A stretch of DNA of 64,000 nt from Phenylobacterium montanum (GTDB lineage: Bacteria > Pseudomonadota > Alphaproteobacteria > Caulobacterales > Caulobacteraceae): contig NZ_CP073079.1 in the NCBI RefSeq assembly GCF_018135625.1, positions 32,015 to 96,014 on the forward strand. The letters run 5' to 3'. The position numbers and the translations under genes are program-made. This document shows, piece after piece, positions 52,707 through 62,335 of the stretch. The notes under the pieces were generated by a model. That model worked only from the letters and a program-made list of their open reading frames with translations. It was not told where the DNA came from and ran no database searches. The first letter of the stretch is position 1. Every line of letters begins with the position of its first letter.

Positions 52707-53506
52707 TGGACGCCGCTGCAATCGCCGGCCTGTGCGCGCTGCTGGCGCGCGGCGACCTCGCCCAGCGCCTGCCCGCCGGGGTCACCTGTCCGGCCCCGGC
52801 GACGGCCACGCGGGGTGAGCTGTCGTCCGCGATGGAGTCTGCCCTGCGCATCCAAGTCACCGGTCCGGAAGCGCGTGAGGCCATCGCCCGGGTCGCCTAT
52901 GCCGAGGCGGGAAACCAGGGCGACTCCGGTCTCGCCGGCGTGGTCTACACCATCCTCAACCGGCTGCAGGACGGACGCTGGGGGACCACGGTCGACAGTG
53001 TGCTCAACGCCCGTTCCCAGTTCGAGCCCGTCTCCCGAGTCGGGGGCGATTGGCGGCGTCTCCCTGCCGTTTCGTCTGCCGCCCAGGCCCGCATCGACAC
53101 GATCCTGAACCTGGCGCTGGAGGGTCGTCTGCCGGACCTCACCAACGGCGCCCGGTTCTTCCAAAATCCCGCCATCGTCGCCGACCGCGCGCGCTCTGGT
53201 CAGGTGTCCCCTGGCTTGGTGAATTTTGGCGGCGCGCCGCCCTCGGCGGTGATCGGCGCCCACAGTTTCTACGTCGAAGCGGGCAGGGGAGGGCGGTCGT
53301 CTTCGGGCCGCGCGCTGAGGTCCCAAGGGGTGGCACCCATCGCCCGGACGGATGTCATGTTCGTGGGAGAAAATCGGGCCGATCCGGCGCCGGTGGCCGA
53401 TTCCGCACCTGCCCTTGAATCCTCACCTTCGGGAGACCCGGCCGGCGATCCATCGCGCCGTCTCTTCGTCTCGCATGATGGCCGCATCAGCGCCGACCAT
53501 CCCTAG
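52706..53506 (+). CDS. SleB-like cell-wall hydrolase
   Basis: 266 residues, GTG start overlapping the traF stop. Hydrolase_2/SleB-type core: VAYAEAGNQGDSGLAGVVYTILNRL with the likely catalytic Glu, QFEPVSRVGGDWRRL, GARFFQNP and IGAHSFYV. No strong signal peptide is visible, only a mildly hydrophobic N-terminus. A role in locally opening peptidoglycan for the T4SS is inferred from the neighbourhood. Its last 4 bp overlap the convergent gene. Confidence 0.75.
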   Translation: MDAAAIAGLCALLARGDLAQRLPAGVTCPAPATATRGELSSAMESALRIQVTGPEAREAIARVAYAEAGNQGDSGLAGVVYTILNRLQDGRWGTTVDSVLNARSQFEPVSRVGGDWRRLPAVSSAAQARIDTILNLALEGRLPDLTNGARFFQNPAIVADRARSGQVSPGLVNFGGAPPSAVIGAHSFYVEAGRGGRSSSGRALRSQGVAPIARTDVMFVGENRADPAPVADSAPALESSPSGDPAGDPSRRLFVSHDGRISADHP

Positions 53507-54177
53507 GCCGGGCTGGTCCAATTCGCGTCCAGGTCCGCGTAATCGGGATCGATCGCCGATGGCAGGAAGGCCGCTTCTTCGGCCATCGCCGACTGGACCA
53601 GGGCGTCGAAATCCGGTGCGCTCTCGGTTGCCGCTTTCAGAGCTTCGTCGAGTTCATCGTCGGGATCGCCGCCCGGCCGAAGAGGCAGGGGCGCGTCGCC
53701 CAAAAGCTCTCGCACGGTCAGTCGATCCCGGACGGTCTCGACACGTCGATCGAGGATGTCGAGGATCGACGTCAGAAGGCTCCGATCGCCGCTTGCGGTC
53801 GCGTCGACCAGCTCGGCCAGCAGCGCCCCGCCGACGATGATCTTGCCCCGGGTTTCGCGCTTTCGGCGGTTGATGGACCACAGCGCCTCAAGCCTTTCGA
53901 CGCGCGCCTTCAGAACGGAAAACCGTTCGGCGTCGTCGGTGATTTCATCGAGCGGTCGGCTGTGACGGCGACCGTGGATCCCGGCCTGGCCCTGGTCGCG
54001 AAGGGCGACCTCCAACTCATCCAGGCGGGCCAACAGGTCGGCCTCCGTCGCTCCCTTCTGACGGGCTTTGCGCTCCTCGGCTCTGGCTTCCCACAGCGCC
54101 TTGCGACGCTGTTTCTGGGCTTCCGTGCGGGGTCTATAGTGGGACGGCCGGGCGTTGCGTCGCCGTTTGTCGACCAT
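53503..54177 (-). CDS. Relaxosome/mobilisation accessory-type protein
   Basis: 224 residues, strongly basic N-terminus (RRRNARPSHYRPRTEAQKQRRK) and coiled-coil middle. The segment ETRGKIIVGGALLAELVDAT and DILDRRVETVRDRLTVRELL recalls TraC/TraD-type accessory proteins encoded divergently from MobA/MobL relaxases. The C-terminus is acidic. No DNA-binding fold is certain. Divergent position across the 268-bp oriT-like gap supports a relaxosome role. Confidence 0.55.
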   Translation of the reverse strand: MVDKRRRNARPSHYRPRTEAQKQRRKALWEARAEERKARQKGATEADLLARLDELEVALRDQGQAGIHGRRHSRPLDEITDDAERFSVLKARVERLEALWSINRRKRETRGKIIVGGALLAELVDATASGDRSLLTSILDILDRRVETVRDRLTVRELLGDAPLPLRPGGDPDDELDEALKAATESAPDFDALVQSAMAEEAAFLPSAIDPDYADLDANWTSPA

Positions 54178-54445
54178 GATCGCCTCGCGTCTAAAACGGC
54201 GCTTTTCGCCCCTCGTGCGCTTTTCCTATCATTTTAGCGCATCGTGGTCCATTGTGGTGGGCGAGGCAGTTTGAGGACAATGGCGCATATACCGGTCGGT
54301 TGGGCTACGCCCACCGACCGCGCGGTCAGGCGGCGCCCGACACCCTCAATCCGCACACCGGTCAGGACCTCCGTGTCGGATGGGCCAAGGGCTTTGCCCT
54401 TAGCGATCCCAAGACGGCCGAGGCCGCGAAGGAGAGCGAAGAGGC
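54178..54445. other. Divergent gap before the relaxase, oriT candidate
   Basis: 268 bp. It contains direct repeats gcgcttttc at 54199 and 54217 (18 bp apart) and an inverted pair ctaaaa (54191-54196) / ttttag (54232-54237) bracketing them, a layout seen in origins of transfer. No nic-site match is certain. A reading frame from about 54252 into the relaxase gene has some protein character (GYAHRPRGQ, NPHTGQDLRVGWAKGF) but no stop before the relaxase start. Confidence 0.4.
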
Positions 54446-55942
54446 ATGGCGTCGTTCCTGTGCCAGGTTCAGACCATCCAGCGGTCCGCGGGCCGTTCCG
54501 CGGTGGCGGCCGCCGCCTATCGCTCGGGCATGGCGCTCACTGACGAGCGGCTTGCGATGGACTTCGACTTCGCCGGGAAGGCGGGCGTCGAGTTCGCGGA
54601 GATCCTTGCGCCGGAGGCGGCGCCGTCGAAGTTCAGCGACCGCCAGACGCTGTGGAATGCGGCCGAGAAACGCGAAGCCCGCAAGGACGCCGTGCCGGCG
54701 CGCGAGCTGCTGCTGGCCTTGCCGCACGAGCTGGATTTCGAGCAGCGCCGGGCCCTGGTCCGCGCCTTCGTGGCCGAGCATCTGGTCGGCCAGGGCATGG
54801 TTGCCGACGTGGCCATGCACCGGCCCGGCAAGGAGGGTGATCAGCGCAACTTCCACGCCCACATCCTGGTCACCACGCGGCGCGTCGGGCCGGAGGGCTT
54901 CGGCGCCAAGGAGCCGGCCTGGCGGACCCCTCAGCAGGTCCGCGCCTGGCGCGAAGGGTGGGCGGAGATCCAGAACCAGCACCTGCGCCGCCATCTGGGT
55001 CCGGACGCGCCCCAGGTCAGCCATCTGAGCCTCGCCGAGCAGGGGATCGACCGCACGCCGGCTGAGCACCTGGGCCCGGCGGCCACGGCGCTGGAGCGCC
55101 GGGATCGGCGCACGGATCGCGGCGATCGCAACCGGGATGTCCGGACCCGAAACGATGCCGTCGACCGGCTGCGGCGCGACTATTCCGCGACCGCCGACCG
55201 CCTCGCGGCCGGCGCGCCCGAGGTCGAGGCGCCCATCGACAAGCTGGTGCTGGAGGCCGTTCGTGTGCGCGAGGGGCTGATGGCCGAACGGGCGGCTTGG
55301 GAGGCCGAGCGGCTGGCCTTGGCGGGCCTGCGGACGCCCAGCGTGCAGGCGATCGAGCGGGACCTGCTGGGCCCTGACGCCGCCGCGCGCCGGCAGGCGC
55401 GGCTGCGGTTGCAGGGGGTCGAGGCTCGTGTGACCAGCGTTCGCAAACGGCGGCTGCAGCTCGTGGCCTGGATCCGCAACCCGGGGCGGATGATCTGGGC
55501 CAAGCACGCCGAACTGAACGCGCTGGCCAGGGCCCGGGCGGAGGTGCGTCGTGCGGATCTCCGGTTCGAGATCCGTCAGGCCTGGCTTCGCTCCTCGCCG
55601 GGCCAGGCGCTTGTCGCGGCGCGCCGGCAACCGGGCCTGGACCGGGCCGCAGAAGCGGCCAGCAAGCGGCGAACCCTGCTGCGGAAGATCAAGCGGATGG
55701 ATCGGCGGATCGACGGCGCCACGCGAACATTGAGCGACCTCATGGTGGCCCAGGAATTGGGGCAGCGGCAGCTTCGCGTGCCCACCCAGTCGCCGGACGC
55801 CACCCGGTTCATCCGCGACGTCGGGGCGCCTGCACGCGCGGCCATTGCCCAGTATCCCGCCCCCGCCCGCCAGCAGGCCGTCGAGCGCCTGAACCGCGGG
55901 CAGGGGCGCTCCATCGCAAGAACCCTATTCCCCGGCCGATAG
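54446..55942 (+). CDS. MobA/MobL-family relaxase
   Basis: 498 residues. The N-terminal relaxase begins FLCQVQTIQRSAGRSAVAAAAYRSG, where the Tyr is a candidate nicking residue. The metal-binding HxH motif lies in NFHAHILVTTRR, with MADVAMHRPG-like segment upstream and the LSLAEQGIDR end. A long charged coiled-coil tail follows. No helicase domain, unlike TraA of rhizobial plasmids. It would nick oriT and pilot the strand into the recipient. TraG starts 9 bp later. Confidence 0.9.
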   Translation: MASFLCQVQTIQRSAGRSAVAAAAYRSGMALTDERLAMDFDFAGKAGVEFAEILAPEAAPSKFSDRQTLWNAAEKREARKDAVPARELLLALPHELDFEQRRALVRAFVAEHLVGQGMVADVAMHRPGKEGDQRNFHAHILVTTRRVGPEGFGAKEPAWRTPQQVRAWREGWAEIQNQHLRRHLGPDAPQVSHLSLAEQGIDRTPAEHLGPAATALERRDRRTDRGDRNRDVRTRNDAVDRLRRDYSATADRLAAGAPEVEAPIDKLVLEAVRVREGLMAERAAWEAERLALAGLRTPSVQAIERDLLGPDAAARRQARLRLQGVEARVTSVRKRRLQLVAWIRNPGRMIWAKHAELNALARARAEVRRADLRFEIRQAWLRSSPGQALVAARRQPGLDRAAEAASKRRTLLRKIKRMDRRIDGATRTLSDLMVAQELGQRQLRVPTQSPDATRFIRDVGAPARAAIAQYPAPARQQAVERLNRGQGRSIARTLFPGR

Positions 55943-55951
55943 GAGGCGTCC

Positions 55952-57913
55952 ATGACCGTCAGCAAGCGCGCCCGGCTCGTCCTGCCCTTCGCCGTCCTGG
56001 CGGTGCTGGCCGGGCTCGTGACGGCCAGCCAGGAGCTCGCCGCCGTCTTCCACTACCCCCGCGAATTCGGCGCCGGCCTGATGGATGTCGGGCGCGTGAG
56101 GCTCTACCCGCCCTGGGCGGTTCTCACTTGGTACGGACGCTACGCCAGGGCCTATCCCAAGGCGTTCGACACCGCGAGCCTGTGGGGCCTGCTGGCGGCC
56201 TTCCTGCCGATCATGGTCGCTGTCGGCATCACCCGGCGCATCCGACGCGACCCGCCCGCTTTCGGGGCGGACGCCTGGGCCCGGATCGACGATGTGCAAC
56301 GGGCGAAGCTGGTCGATCCCAAGGGTCAGATCCTGGGGCGCGTGCTCGGCCGCTTCGGGGGCCGCTACCTGACCTACACCGGCGTGGAGCACGCCATCAT
56401 CGTCGGCGCGTCGCGGAGCGGGAAGGGGGCCGGCCATGTGGTTCCGACCCTGATCGCCTGGCCGCAAAGCACCTTCGTCTACGACCGGAAGGGCGAGCTC
56501 TGGCACATCACGGCCGACCATCGGAAGACCTTCAGCCACGTCTTCTACTTCGCGCCGACCGACCCCAACACGGTGCGTTGGAACCCGCTGTTCGAGGTCC
56601 GCAAAGGGGTCATGGAGATCGCCGACATCCAGAATGTCGTCGGCATTCTCGTCGACCCTCTGGGCCGCAAGGCGGGCGACCTGAACTTCTGGGACCAGAG
56701 CGCGACGGACTTCTTCACCGCCGTGATCCTGCACGTCCTCTACAGCGAGCCGGACGAGGGCAAGAACCTCGCCCAGGTCCGCCGGCTGCTGATCAATATC
56801 GAGCCGACCCTGCACGCGATGATGAACACCCAACATCGCCTGAAACCGGACCTCCACGCGGTCGACGGGCTGGCGCGGGACGCTGATGACCAGACGATTC
56901 CGGAGATCCATCCGGAGGTGCTGCTGGGCGCACGGGCGCTGCACAGCATGGAAGAGCGGGTGAAGTCGAACGTGTTGGCGACCTGCCGCGCCAGCCTGTC
57001 ACTCTGGGCCGATCCGCTCGTCGAATACGCCACCAGCTGGTCGGATTTTTCGATCGGCGACCTGGTCTGTGCGACGGCGCCGGTGAGCTTCTACATCATC
57101 ACACCGCAGGCCCACGCCGACCGGCTAGCCTTCCTGGTGCGGGTGTTCACCCGCCAGACCATCAACAGCCTGATGGAGAGCGAACACGCGGACAGCCGCC
57201 GGCGGCGCAAACGCCATCGCCTGCTGTTGCTGCTCGACGAATTTCCCAAACTCGGCAGCCTGCCGTTCCTCGAAAACGCCATGGGCGAGATGGCGGGCTA
57301 CGGCATCACCGCCCACCTGATCTGCCAAAGCTTCAACGACGTGTTCTCGAAGTACGGCGACAAGACCCCGCTGTTCGACAACATGCACATCACCGCCGCC
57401 TTCGCGACGTCGGAGCCGACCAGCATCGAGAAGGTCACCCGGCGGGCGGGCAAGGCGTTGGAGCTTCGGGACAGCTTCAGCGATCCGCGCACCCTGTTCG
57501 GGCGGGCGCACCGCTCGACCTCACAGTCCGAGCAGCAGCGCTACATCCTGTCGGAAGAGGACGTGCGCGGGTTGGACGACCGCAAGCAGTTCCTGTTCGT
57601 CAACAACACCAAGCCGATCCTGGCCGACAAGATCCGTTACTACGAGGAGCCGTTCTTCAAGGCGCGCGCCGGCGACTATTTCCACGGCGTCCCGGCGACC
57701 TATGTTCAGGAGCCTGGCAAGGCGGACCTGCCGGGCCCGGCCCACATCGACTGGAAGGGCGTGCGGGCGGTGACCGCCGCGCCGCCGGCTTTTCGGGGGG
57801 TGACGGCGCCGACCGCGGCGCCTCCCGATCCCCCGATCGCCATCGACCCCAGCAGCTATCTCACGACTGAGCCCGTCCACGGTCTGCGGGCCGTCGATGA
57901 CGGCCTGGCCTAG
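55952..57913 (+). CDS. traG: Type IV coupling protein TraG/VirD4
   Basis: 653 residues. Two N-terminal transmembrane segments (about 10-30 and 75-92) precede the RecA-like ATPase with Walker A VGASRSGKGAGHVV near 151-164 and Walker B LLLLLDEFPKLG near 425. It brings the relaxase-bound DNA to the channel at the inner membrane. It lies between relaxase and trbB genes, away from the main trb operon. Confidence 0.95.
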   Translation: MTVSKRARLVLPFAVLAVLAGLVTASQELAAVFHYPREFGAGLMDVGRVRLYPPWAVLTWYGRYARAYPKAFDTASLWGLLAAFLPIMVAVGITRRIRRDPPAFGADAWARIDDVQRAKLVDPKGQILGRVLGRFGGRYLTYTGVEHAIIVGASRSGKGAGHVVPTLIAWPQSTFVYDRKGELWHITADHRKTFSHVFYFAPTDPNTVRWNPLFEVRKGVMEIADIQNVVGILVDPLGRKAGDLNFWDQSATDFFTAVILHVLYSEPDEGKNLAQVRRLLINIEPTLHAMMNTQHRLKPDLHAVDGLARDADDQTIPEIHPEVLLGARALHSMEERVKSNVLATCRASLSLWADPLVEYATSWSDFSIGDLVCATAPVSFYIITPQAHADRLAFLVRVFTRQTINSLMESEHADSRRRRKRHRLLLLLDEFPKLGSLPFLENAMGEMAGYGITAHLICQSFNDVFSKYGDKTPLFDNMHITAAFATSEPTSIEKVTRRAGKALELRDSFSDPRTLFGRAHRSTSQSEQQRYILSEEDVRGLDDRKQFLFVNNTKPILADKIRYYEEPFFKARAGDYFHGVPATYVQEPGKADLPGPAHIDWKGVRAVTAAPPAFRGVTAPTAAPPDPPIAIDPSSYLTTEPVHGLRAVDDGLA

Positions 57914-57923
57914 GGGCCCGCCT

Positions 57924-58892
57924 ATGGTTCAGCACAATCCCATCGTCGCCGATCGCAAGGTCGCCGCCCTGCGCCAGGCCATGGGCCCGGTGATCGCTCA
58001 GGCGCTCGCCGACCGGCTGGTCGTGGAGGTGATGGTCAATCCCGACGGCAGGATCTGGATCGACCGGATCGGGGAGGGGCGGTCCTTCACTGGCGAGGTC
58101 CTGGCGCCGGCCGACGCCGACCGCATCCTGCGGCTCCTGGCCGACCATGCCGGCGAGGTCGTGACCCGGGATCGCCCGCGGGTGAGCGCCACCTTGCCGG
58201 AAACCGGAGAACGCTTTCAGGGCGCGTTCATGCCCGTGGTGTCGAGCCCGGCGTTCGCCATCCGCAAGCGGCCCGAGGTGGTCTTCACGCTCGACGACTA
58301 TGTGGAGCGAGAGATCCTGTCGCCGGCGATGGCCGACGTCCTGAGGACCGCGGCGGCTGGGCGCCAGAACCTATTGATCGCCGGCGGCACGGGCTCTGGA
58401 AAGACCACGCTCGCCAACGCCATCCTGGCGGAGTCAGCCTTTGCCGCCGACCGGGTGGTGCTGATCGAGGACACGGCTGAACTCCAGTGCGCGGCCCTGG
58501 ACAAGGTGGAGATGCTGACCAAGCGCACCGAGCCCCAGGTCACCATGACCGACCTGGTGCGAGACACCCTGCGCCTGCGGCCGGATCGGATCGTGATCGG
58601 CGAAGTCCGTGACGGCTCGGCGCTGGACCTGCTCAAGGCCTGGAACACCGGCCATCCGGGTGGCCTGGCGACGATCCACGCCAATAGCGCCGCCGAGGCC
58701 CTGACGCGGCTGGAGGACCTGATCGGCGAGGTGACCCAGCGGGTGCCGCACCGAGCGATCACCCAGGCGATCAATGTGGTGGTGTTCATCGAGCGAACGG
58801 CGACCGGGCGGCGGATCCGCGACGTCAGCCGATTGGTGGGACGCGAGAACGACGCCTATGTGCTGGAGCCCGTTCGGGAGCCCGTGCTGTGA
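57924..58892 (+). CDS. trbB: T4SS ATPase TrbB/VirB11
   Basis: 322 residues. N-terminal domain followed by the hexameric ATPase with Walker A AGGTGSGKTTLANA near 152-165, the Asp box LIEDTAELQC, Walker B PDRIVIGEVRDG, and His box GHPGGLATIHANS. The ATG at 57924 is preceded by GGGGCCC-type sequence, and the family start fits. Last gene of the relaxase-traG-trbB operon; the rest of the trb genes are 31 kb upstream. Confidence 0.95.
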   Translation: MVQHNPIVADRKVAALRQAMGPVIAQALADRLVVEVMVNPDGRIWIDRIGEGRSFTGEVLAPADADRILRLLADHAGEVVTRDRPRVSATLPETGERFQGAFMPVVSSPAFAIRKRPEVVFTLDDYVEREILSPAMADVLRTAAAGRQNLLIAGGTGSGKTTLANAILAESAFAADRVVLIEDTAELQCAALDKVEMLTKRTEPQVTMTDLVRDTLRLRPDRIVIGEVRDGSALDLLKAWNTGHPGGLATIHANSAAEALTRLEDLIGEVTQRVPHRAITQAINVVVFIERTATGRRIRDVSRLVGRENDAYVLEPVREPVL

Positions 58893-58894
58893 CT

Positions 58895-58999
58895 TCAGCT
58901 GTCGGCCGGGGGCGTGCGCAACAGTTCCGCCGCCTCGACGCCAAGCTCCTTGGCCAGGCGGTCCACCAGGACGATGCCCTGGCGCGCTGGGATCGCGCC
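58895..58999 (-). pseudogene. C-terminal remnant of an XRE-type regulator
   Basis: Directly after the dnaE2 stop, in the same frame, the sequence encodes IVLVDRLAKELGVEAAELLRTP then a stop. This matches the last helix of XRE-family HTH regulators, which typically ends in a VDRLAKALGV..ELL-type segment. No upstream part of the gene is present, so it is a fragment left at a junction between the transfer region and dnaE2. Confidence 0.5.
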
Positions 59000-61900
59000 T
59001 TAGTGAAAGTCTCGGGTCTTCTGCCGTATGGACGCGATGCGCCGATCGGGAGTGTAGACGTCCCCGGCCGTTGGACCTCTGGGCGGCCCCTCGCGAGGAT
59101 CGGGGGCTGAAGGGCCTCGATGGAATTCGTCGCCGCGGCCGTGGGGAAGCGGGAAGGGGGCCTCGCGTCCGCCGACGCTGGCGAGTTCGGCCGACAGATC
59201 GATGAGCTTGTAGGCGACCACATGGACGACGTCGCCTTCCCGCTGGATACGGCCGACGACGCCTAGCATCGAACTCGTCAGCACGGTGCGTCGGTGCTTT
59301 TCGTAGACGGCCTCCCAGACCACGAGGTTGGCCACGCCAGTCTCGTCCTCCAGCGTGATGAAGGTGACGTTCTTCGCCGACCCGGGCTTCTGGCGGACCA
59401 GCACCAGGCCGGCGACCTTGCAGCTCTGGAAATCCCTGCCGGCGCTGGCGGCGGTGCAGGTCATGAACTTCTCGCGCGCCAGGTCCTGGCGCAGGAAGGT
59501 GACCGGGTGCTCGCGCAGGGTCAGGCCGGTGTGACCATAGTCCTCGACCACCTCCCGGCCCGCCTTCATGGGCTTCAGCGTCACCTCGGGCTCATCGAAC
59601 TCCGGCACGATCGCCTGCTCCCGTGCTGAGGCGGCGGCGAAGAGGGGCAGCGGCTCGTCGCGCAACGCCTTGATGGCCCAGAGCGCCTCGCGCCGCGCCA
59701 GGCCCATGGCGGCGCGGAATCCGTCGGCCTCGGCGATCTTGACCAGGCTGGCGGCCGGCACGCCGGCGCGGCGCCAGGCCTCGTCGACCGAGGCGAAAGG
59801 CCGGTCGGCGCGGGCGAGGACGATGGCGGCAGCGTCGACGTTGGAAAGGCCGCGCACCTGGCGCAGGCCCAGCCGCATCGCGAACCGGTCAGGGTGATCG
59901 GTGGGCTCCAGGGTGCAGTCCCAGCGCGAGGCGTTGACGCAGACCGGGCGAACCTCGACCCCATGGTCACGGGCGTCGCGGACGATCTGGGCAGGCGCGT
60001 AGAAGCCCATCGGCTGGGCGTTGAGCAGGGCGGCGCAGAAGACGTCCGGGTGGTGGCACTTCAGCCAGCTCGAGGCGTAGGCGATCAGGGCGAAGGAGGC
60101 CGCGTGGCTTTCGGGGAAGCCATAGGAGCCGAAGCCCTCCAGCTGGCTGAAGGTCTTCTCGGCGAACTCCTGATCGTAGCCGCGGGCGACCATGCCGCCG
60201 ATCAGCTTGTCCCGGAAATGGCTGACCCCGCCGGTGTGCTTGAAGGTGGCCATGGCGCGGCGCAGCTGGTCGGCCTCGCCGGCCGTGAAGCCGGCGCACT
60301 CGATGGCCACCCGCATGGCCTGCTCCTGGAACAAGGGCACGCCGAGGGTCTTGCCCAGCACCTTTTCCAGCTCGGGCTTGGGAAAGACCACGGGCTCCTT
60401 GCCCTCGCGCCGGCGCAGATAGGGGTGGACCATGTCGCCCTGGATCGGGCCTGGGCGCACGATCGCCACCTCGATCACCAGGTCGTAGAAGGTGCGGGGC
60501 TTGATCCGCGGCAGCATGGCCATCTGCGCCCGGCTCTCGATCTGGAAGACCCCGAGGGTGTCGGCCTTGCGGATCATCGCGTAGGTGCGCGGATCCTCTG
60601 CGGGGATGGTCGCGAGGTCGAGATCGATCCCCTTGTGAGCTTTCAGCAGATCCAGCCCGCGCTTCATGCAGCTCATCATGCCGAGCGCCAGACAGTCGAC
60701 CTTCATGAACTTCAGGGCATCGATGTCGTCCTTGTCCCACTCGATCACCTGACGGTCCTTCATCGCCGCCGGCTCGATCGGCACCAGCTCGTCCAGCCGG
60801 TCGCGGGTCAGCACGAACCCGCCCGGGTGCTGGGACAGATGGCGCGGCGCGCCCATCAGCTGGCGGGCGAGGTCGAGGGTCAGGCGCAGGCGGCGATCGC
60901 CGAGGTTGAGATTCAGCTCTTTGGCGTGCTTGTCCTGGACCCCTTCCGACCAGCCCCAGGTCTGGGACGACAGCATCTTGGTCAGGTCCTCGGGCAGGCC
61001 CAGGGCCTTGCCGACGTCGCGGATCGCCCCACGGGTCCGATATCGCACGACGGTGGAGCAGAGGGCGGAGTGGTCGCGGCCGTAGGTCTCGTAGACCCAC
61101 TGCATCACGATCTCTCGCCGCTCGTGCTCGAAGTCCACGTCGATGTCCGGCGGCTCGCGCCGCTCCTCGGAGACGAAGCGCTCGAACAGCAGGTCGTTGC
61201 GCTCGGGATCGATGGAGGTGATGCCCAGCACGTAGCAGACGGCGGAATTGGCGGCCGAGCCGCGGCCCTGGCAGAGGATGTCCTGGCTGCGGGCGAAGCG
61301 GACGATGGAATTCACGGTCAGGAAGTAGGGGGCGTAGTCCAGGGTCCGGATCAGCCCCAGTTCGTGGCGCAGGATCGCCTTGACCTTGTCCGGCACGCCT
61401 TCCGGGTAGCGCCCCTCCGCACCTTCCCAGGTCAGGGCCTCGAGGGTCGCCTGGGGCGTCATGCCGGCGGTCGAGACCTCGTCGGGGTACTGGTACTTCA
61501 GCTCCTCCAGCGAAAAGCGGCAGCGATCGGCGATCTCCAGGGTCCGTGCCAGCGCCTCCGGATATTTGGCGAAGAGGCGGTGCATCTCCTCGCCCGGCTT
61601 CAGGTGCCGGTCCGCGTGGCGCTCGCGCCGGAAGCCCAGCTCGTCGATGGTGCAGCCGTGGCGGACGCAGGTGACGACGTCCTGCAGCAGGCGCCGCCCG
61701 GGATGATGGAACAGCACGTCGTTGGTGACGACGGTCAAGACGCCAGCCTGGGCGGCGAGGTTGGACAGCTCATGCAGCCGCATCGCATCGCCGGGGCGCC
61801 GGCGCAGGCTGAGCGCCAGAAAGGCCCGGTCCGCAAAAATCTTGCGGAGTCGGCGCAAGTTTAGGGCGCAGACCTCGTCCGGCTGATCTGGGACCAGGAC

Positions 61901-62269
61901 GGCCACCAGGCCCTCGGCGAAGTCGGGCAGATCCTGCCAATCGAGATTGCACTTCGCCTTGCCGGCCCGCCGCTTGCCGAGCGACAGCAGCCGGCAGAGC
62001 CGGGAATAGGCCGGTCGGTTGGTCGGGTAGACCAGCACGCCCGAACCATCCACGAGGTCCAACCGGCAGCCGACGATCAGTCGAACCCCGGCGAGCTTGG
62101 CGGCCTCGTGGGCGCGAACGATGCCGGCGACGGAGTTGCGGTCGACGATGGCCAGGGCCTCGATCCCACAGAGCGCGGCCTGGCTGAACAACTCCTCGCA
62201 GGAGGAGGCGCCGCGCAGGAACGAGAAGTGGGACGTGGCTTGGAGCTCAACGTAGCGCAGGGCGGACAT
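59000..62269 (-). CDS. dnaE2: Error-prone DNA polymerase DnaE2
   Basis: 1089 residues, normal length. The N-terminal PHP domain starts [23 protein letters not shown], the C-family polymerase core has [15 protein letters not shown] with the catalytic Asp pair and [20 protein letters not shown]. The OB domain lies near the C-terminus, and the end (TRDFH) is typical of DnaE2. With ImuB it does mutagenic translesion synthesis in the SOS response. The ATG at 62269 has GGGAGG 6 bp upstream; the frame extends further but only as a shadow. Confidence 0.95.
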   Translation of the reverse strand: MSALRYVELQATSHFSFLRGASSCEELFSQAALCGIEALAIVDRNSVAGIVRAHEAAKLAGVRLIVGCRLDLVDGSGVLVYPTNRPAYSRLCRLLSLGKRRAGKAKCNLDWQDLPDFAEGLVAVLVPDQPDEVCALNLRRLRKIFADRAFLALSLRRRPGDAMRLHELSNLAAQAGVLTVVTNDVLFHHPGRRLLQDVVTCVRHGCTIDELGFRRERHADRHLKPGEEMHRLFAKYPEALARTLEIADRCRFSLEELKYQYPDEVSTAGMTPQATLEALTWEGAEGRYPEGVPDKVKAILRHELGLIRTLDYAPYFLTVNSIVRFARSQDILCQGRGSAANSAVCYVLGITSIDPERNDLLFERFVSEERREPPDIDVDFEHERREIVMQWVYETYGRDHSALCSTVVRYRTRGAIRDVGKALGLPEDLTKMLSSQTWGWSEGVQDKHAKELNLNLGDRRLRLTLDLARQLMGAPRHLSQHPGGFVLTRDRLDELVPIEPAAMKDRQVIEWDKDDIDALKFMKVDCLALGMMSCMKRGLDLLKAHKGIDLDLATIPAEDPRTYAMIRKADTLGVFQIESRAQMAMLPRIKPRTFYDLVIEVAIVRPGPIQGDMVHPYLRRREGKEPVVFPKPELEKVLGKTLGVPLFQEQAMRVAIECAGFTAGEADQLRRAMATFKHTGGVSHFRDKLIGGMVARGYDQEFAEKTFSQLEGFGSYGFPESHAASFALIAYASSWLKCHHPDVFCAALLNAQPMGFYAPAQIVRDARDHGVEVRPVCVNASRWDCTLEPTDHPDRFAMRLGLRQVRGLSNVDAAAIVLARADRPFASVDEAWRRAGVPAASLVKIAEADGFRAAMGLARREALWAIKALRDEPLPLFAAASAREQAIVPEFDEPEVTLKPMKAGREVVEDYGHTGLTLREHPVTFLRQDLAREKFMTCTAASAGRDFQSCKVAGLVLVRQKPGSAKNVTFITLEDETGVANLVVWEAVYEKHRRTVLTSSMLGVVGRIQREGDVVHVVAYKLIDLSAELASVGGREAPFPLPHGRGDEFHRGPSAPDPREGPPRGPTAGDVYTPDRRIASIRQKTRDFH

Positions 62270-62335
62270 GGCGGCCTCCCTGATCTGACAAACTGGCCAA
62301 TTGACTTTTGACATATTGGCAATTACCGTTTTGCC
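62270..62335. promoter_or_regulatory. Divergent promoter between dnaE2 and the HTH gene
   Basis: 66 bp, AT-rich. It carries an inverted repeat TGGCAA (62317-62322) / TTGCCA (62331-62336) that touches the HTH gene start, plus a related TGGCCAA at 62294-62300 and tandem TTGAC/TTGACA-like hexamers. No clear GTTC-N7-GTTC LexA box of the Caulobacter type is visible. Probable binding sites for the HTH protein encoded to the right. Confidence 0.5.

Noticed and set aside
39470..53515. CCTAGGCCGGG repeated at 39465, 45315 and 53505
   Set aside because: The first two belong to the ssb leader duplication; the third is a chance match at a gene stop codon.
59894..61864. 656-residue plus-strand frame across dnaE2
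   Set aside because: Shadow of DnaE2, whose catalytic motifs are clear on the minus strand.
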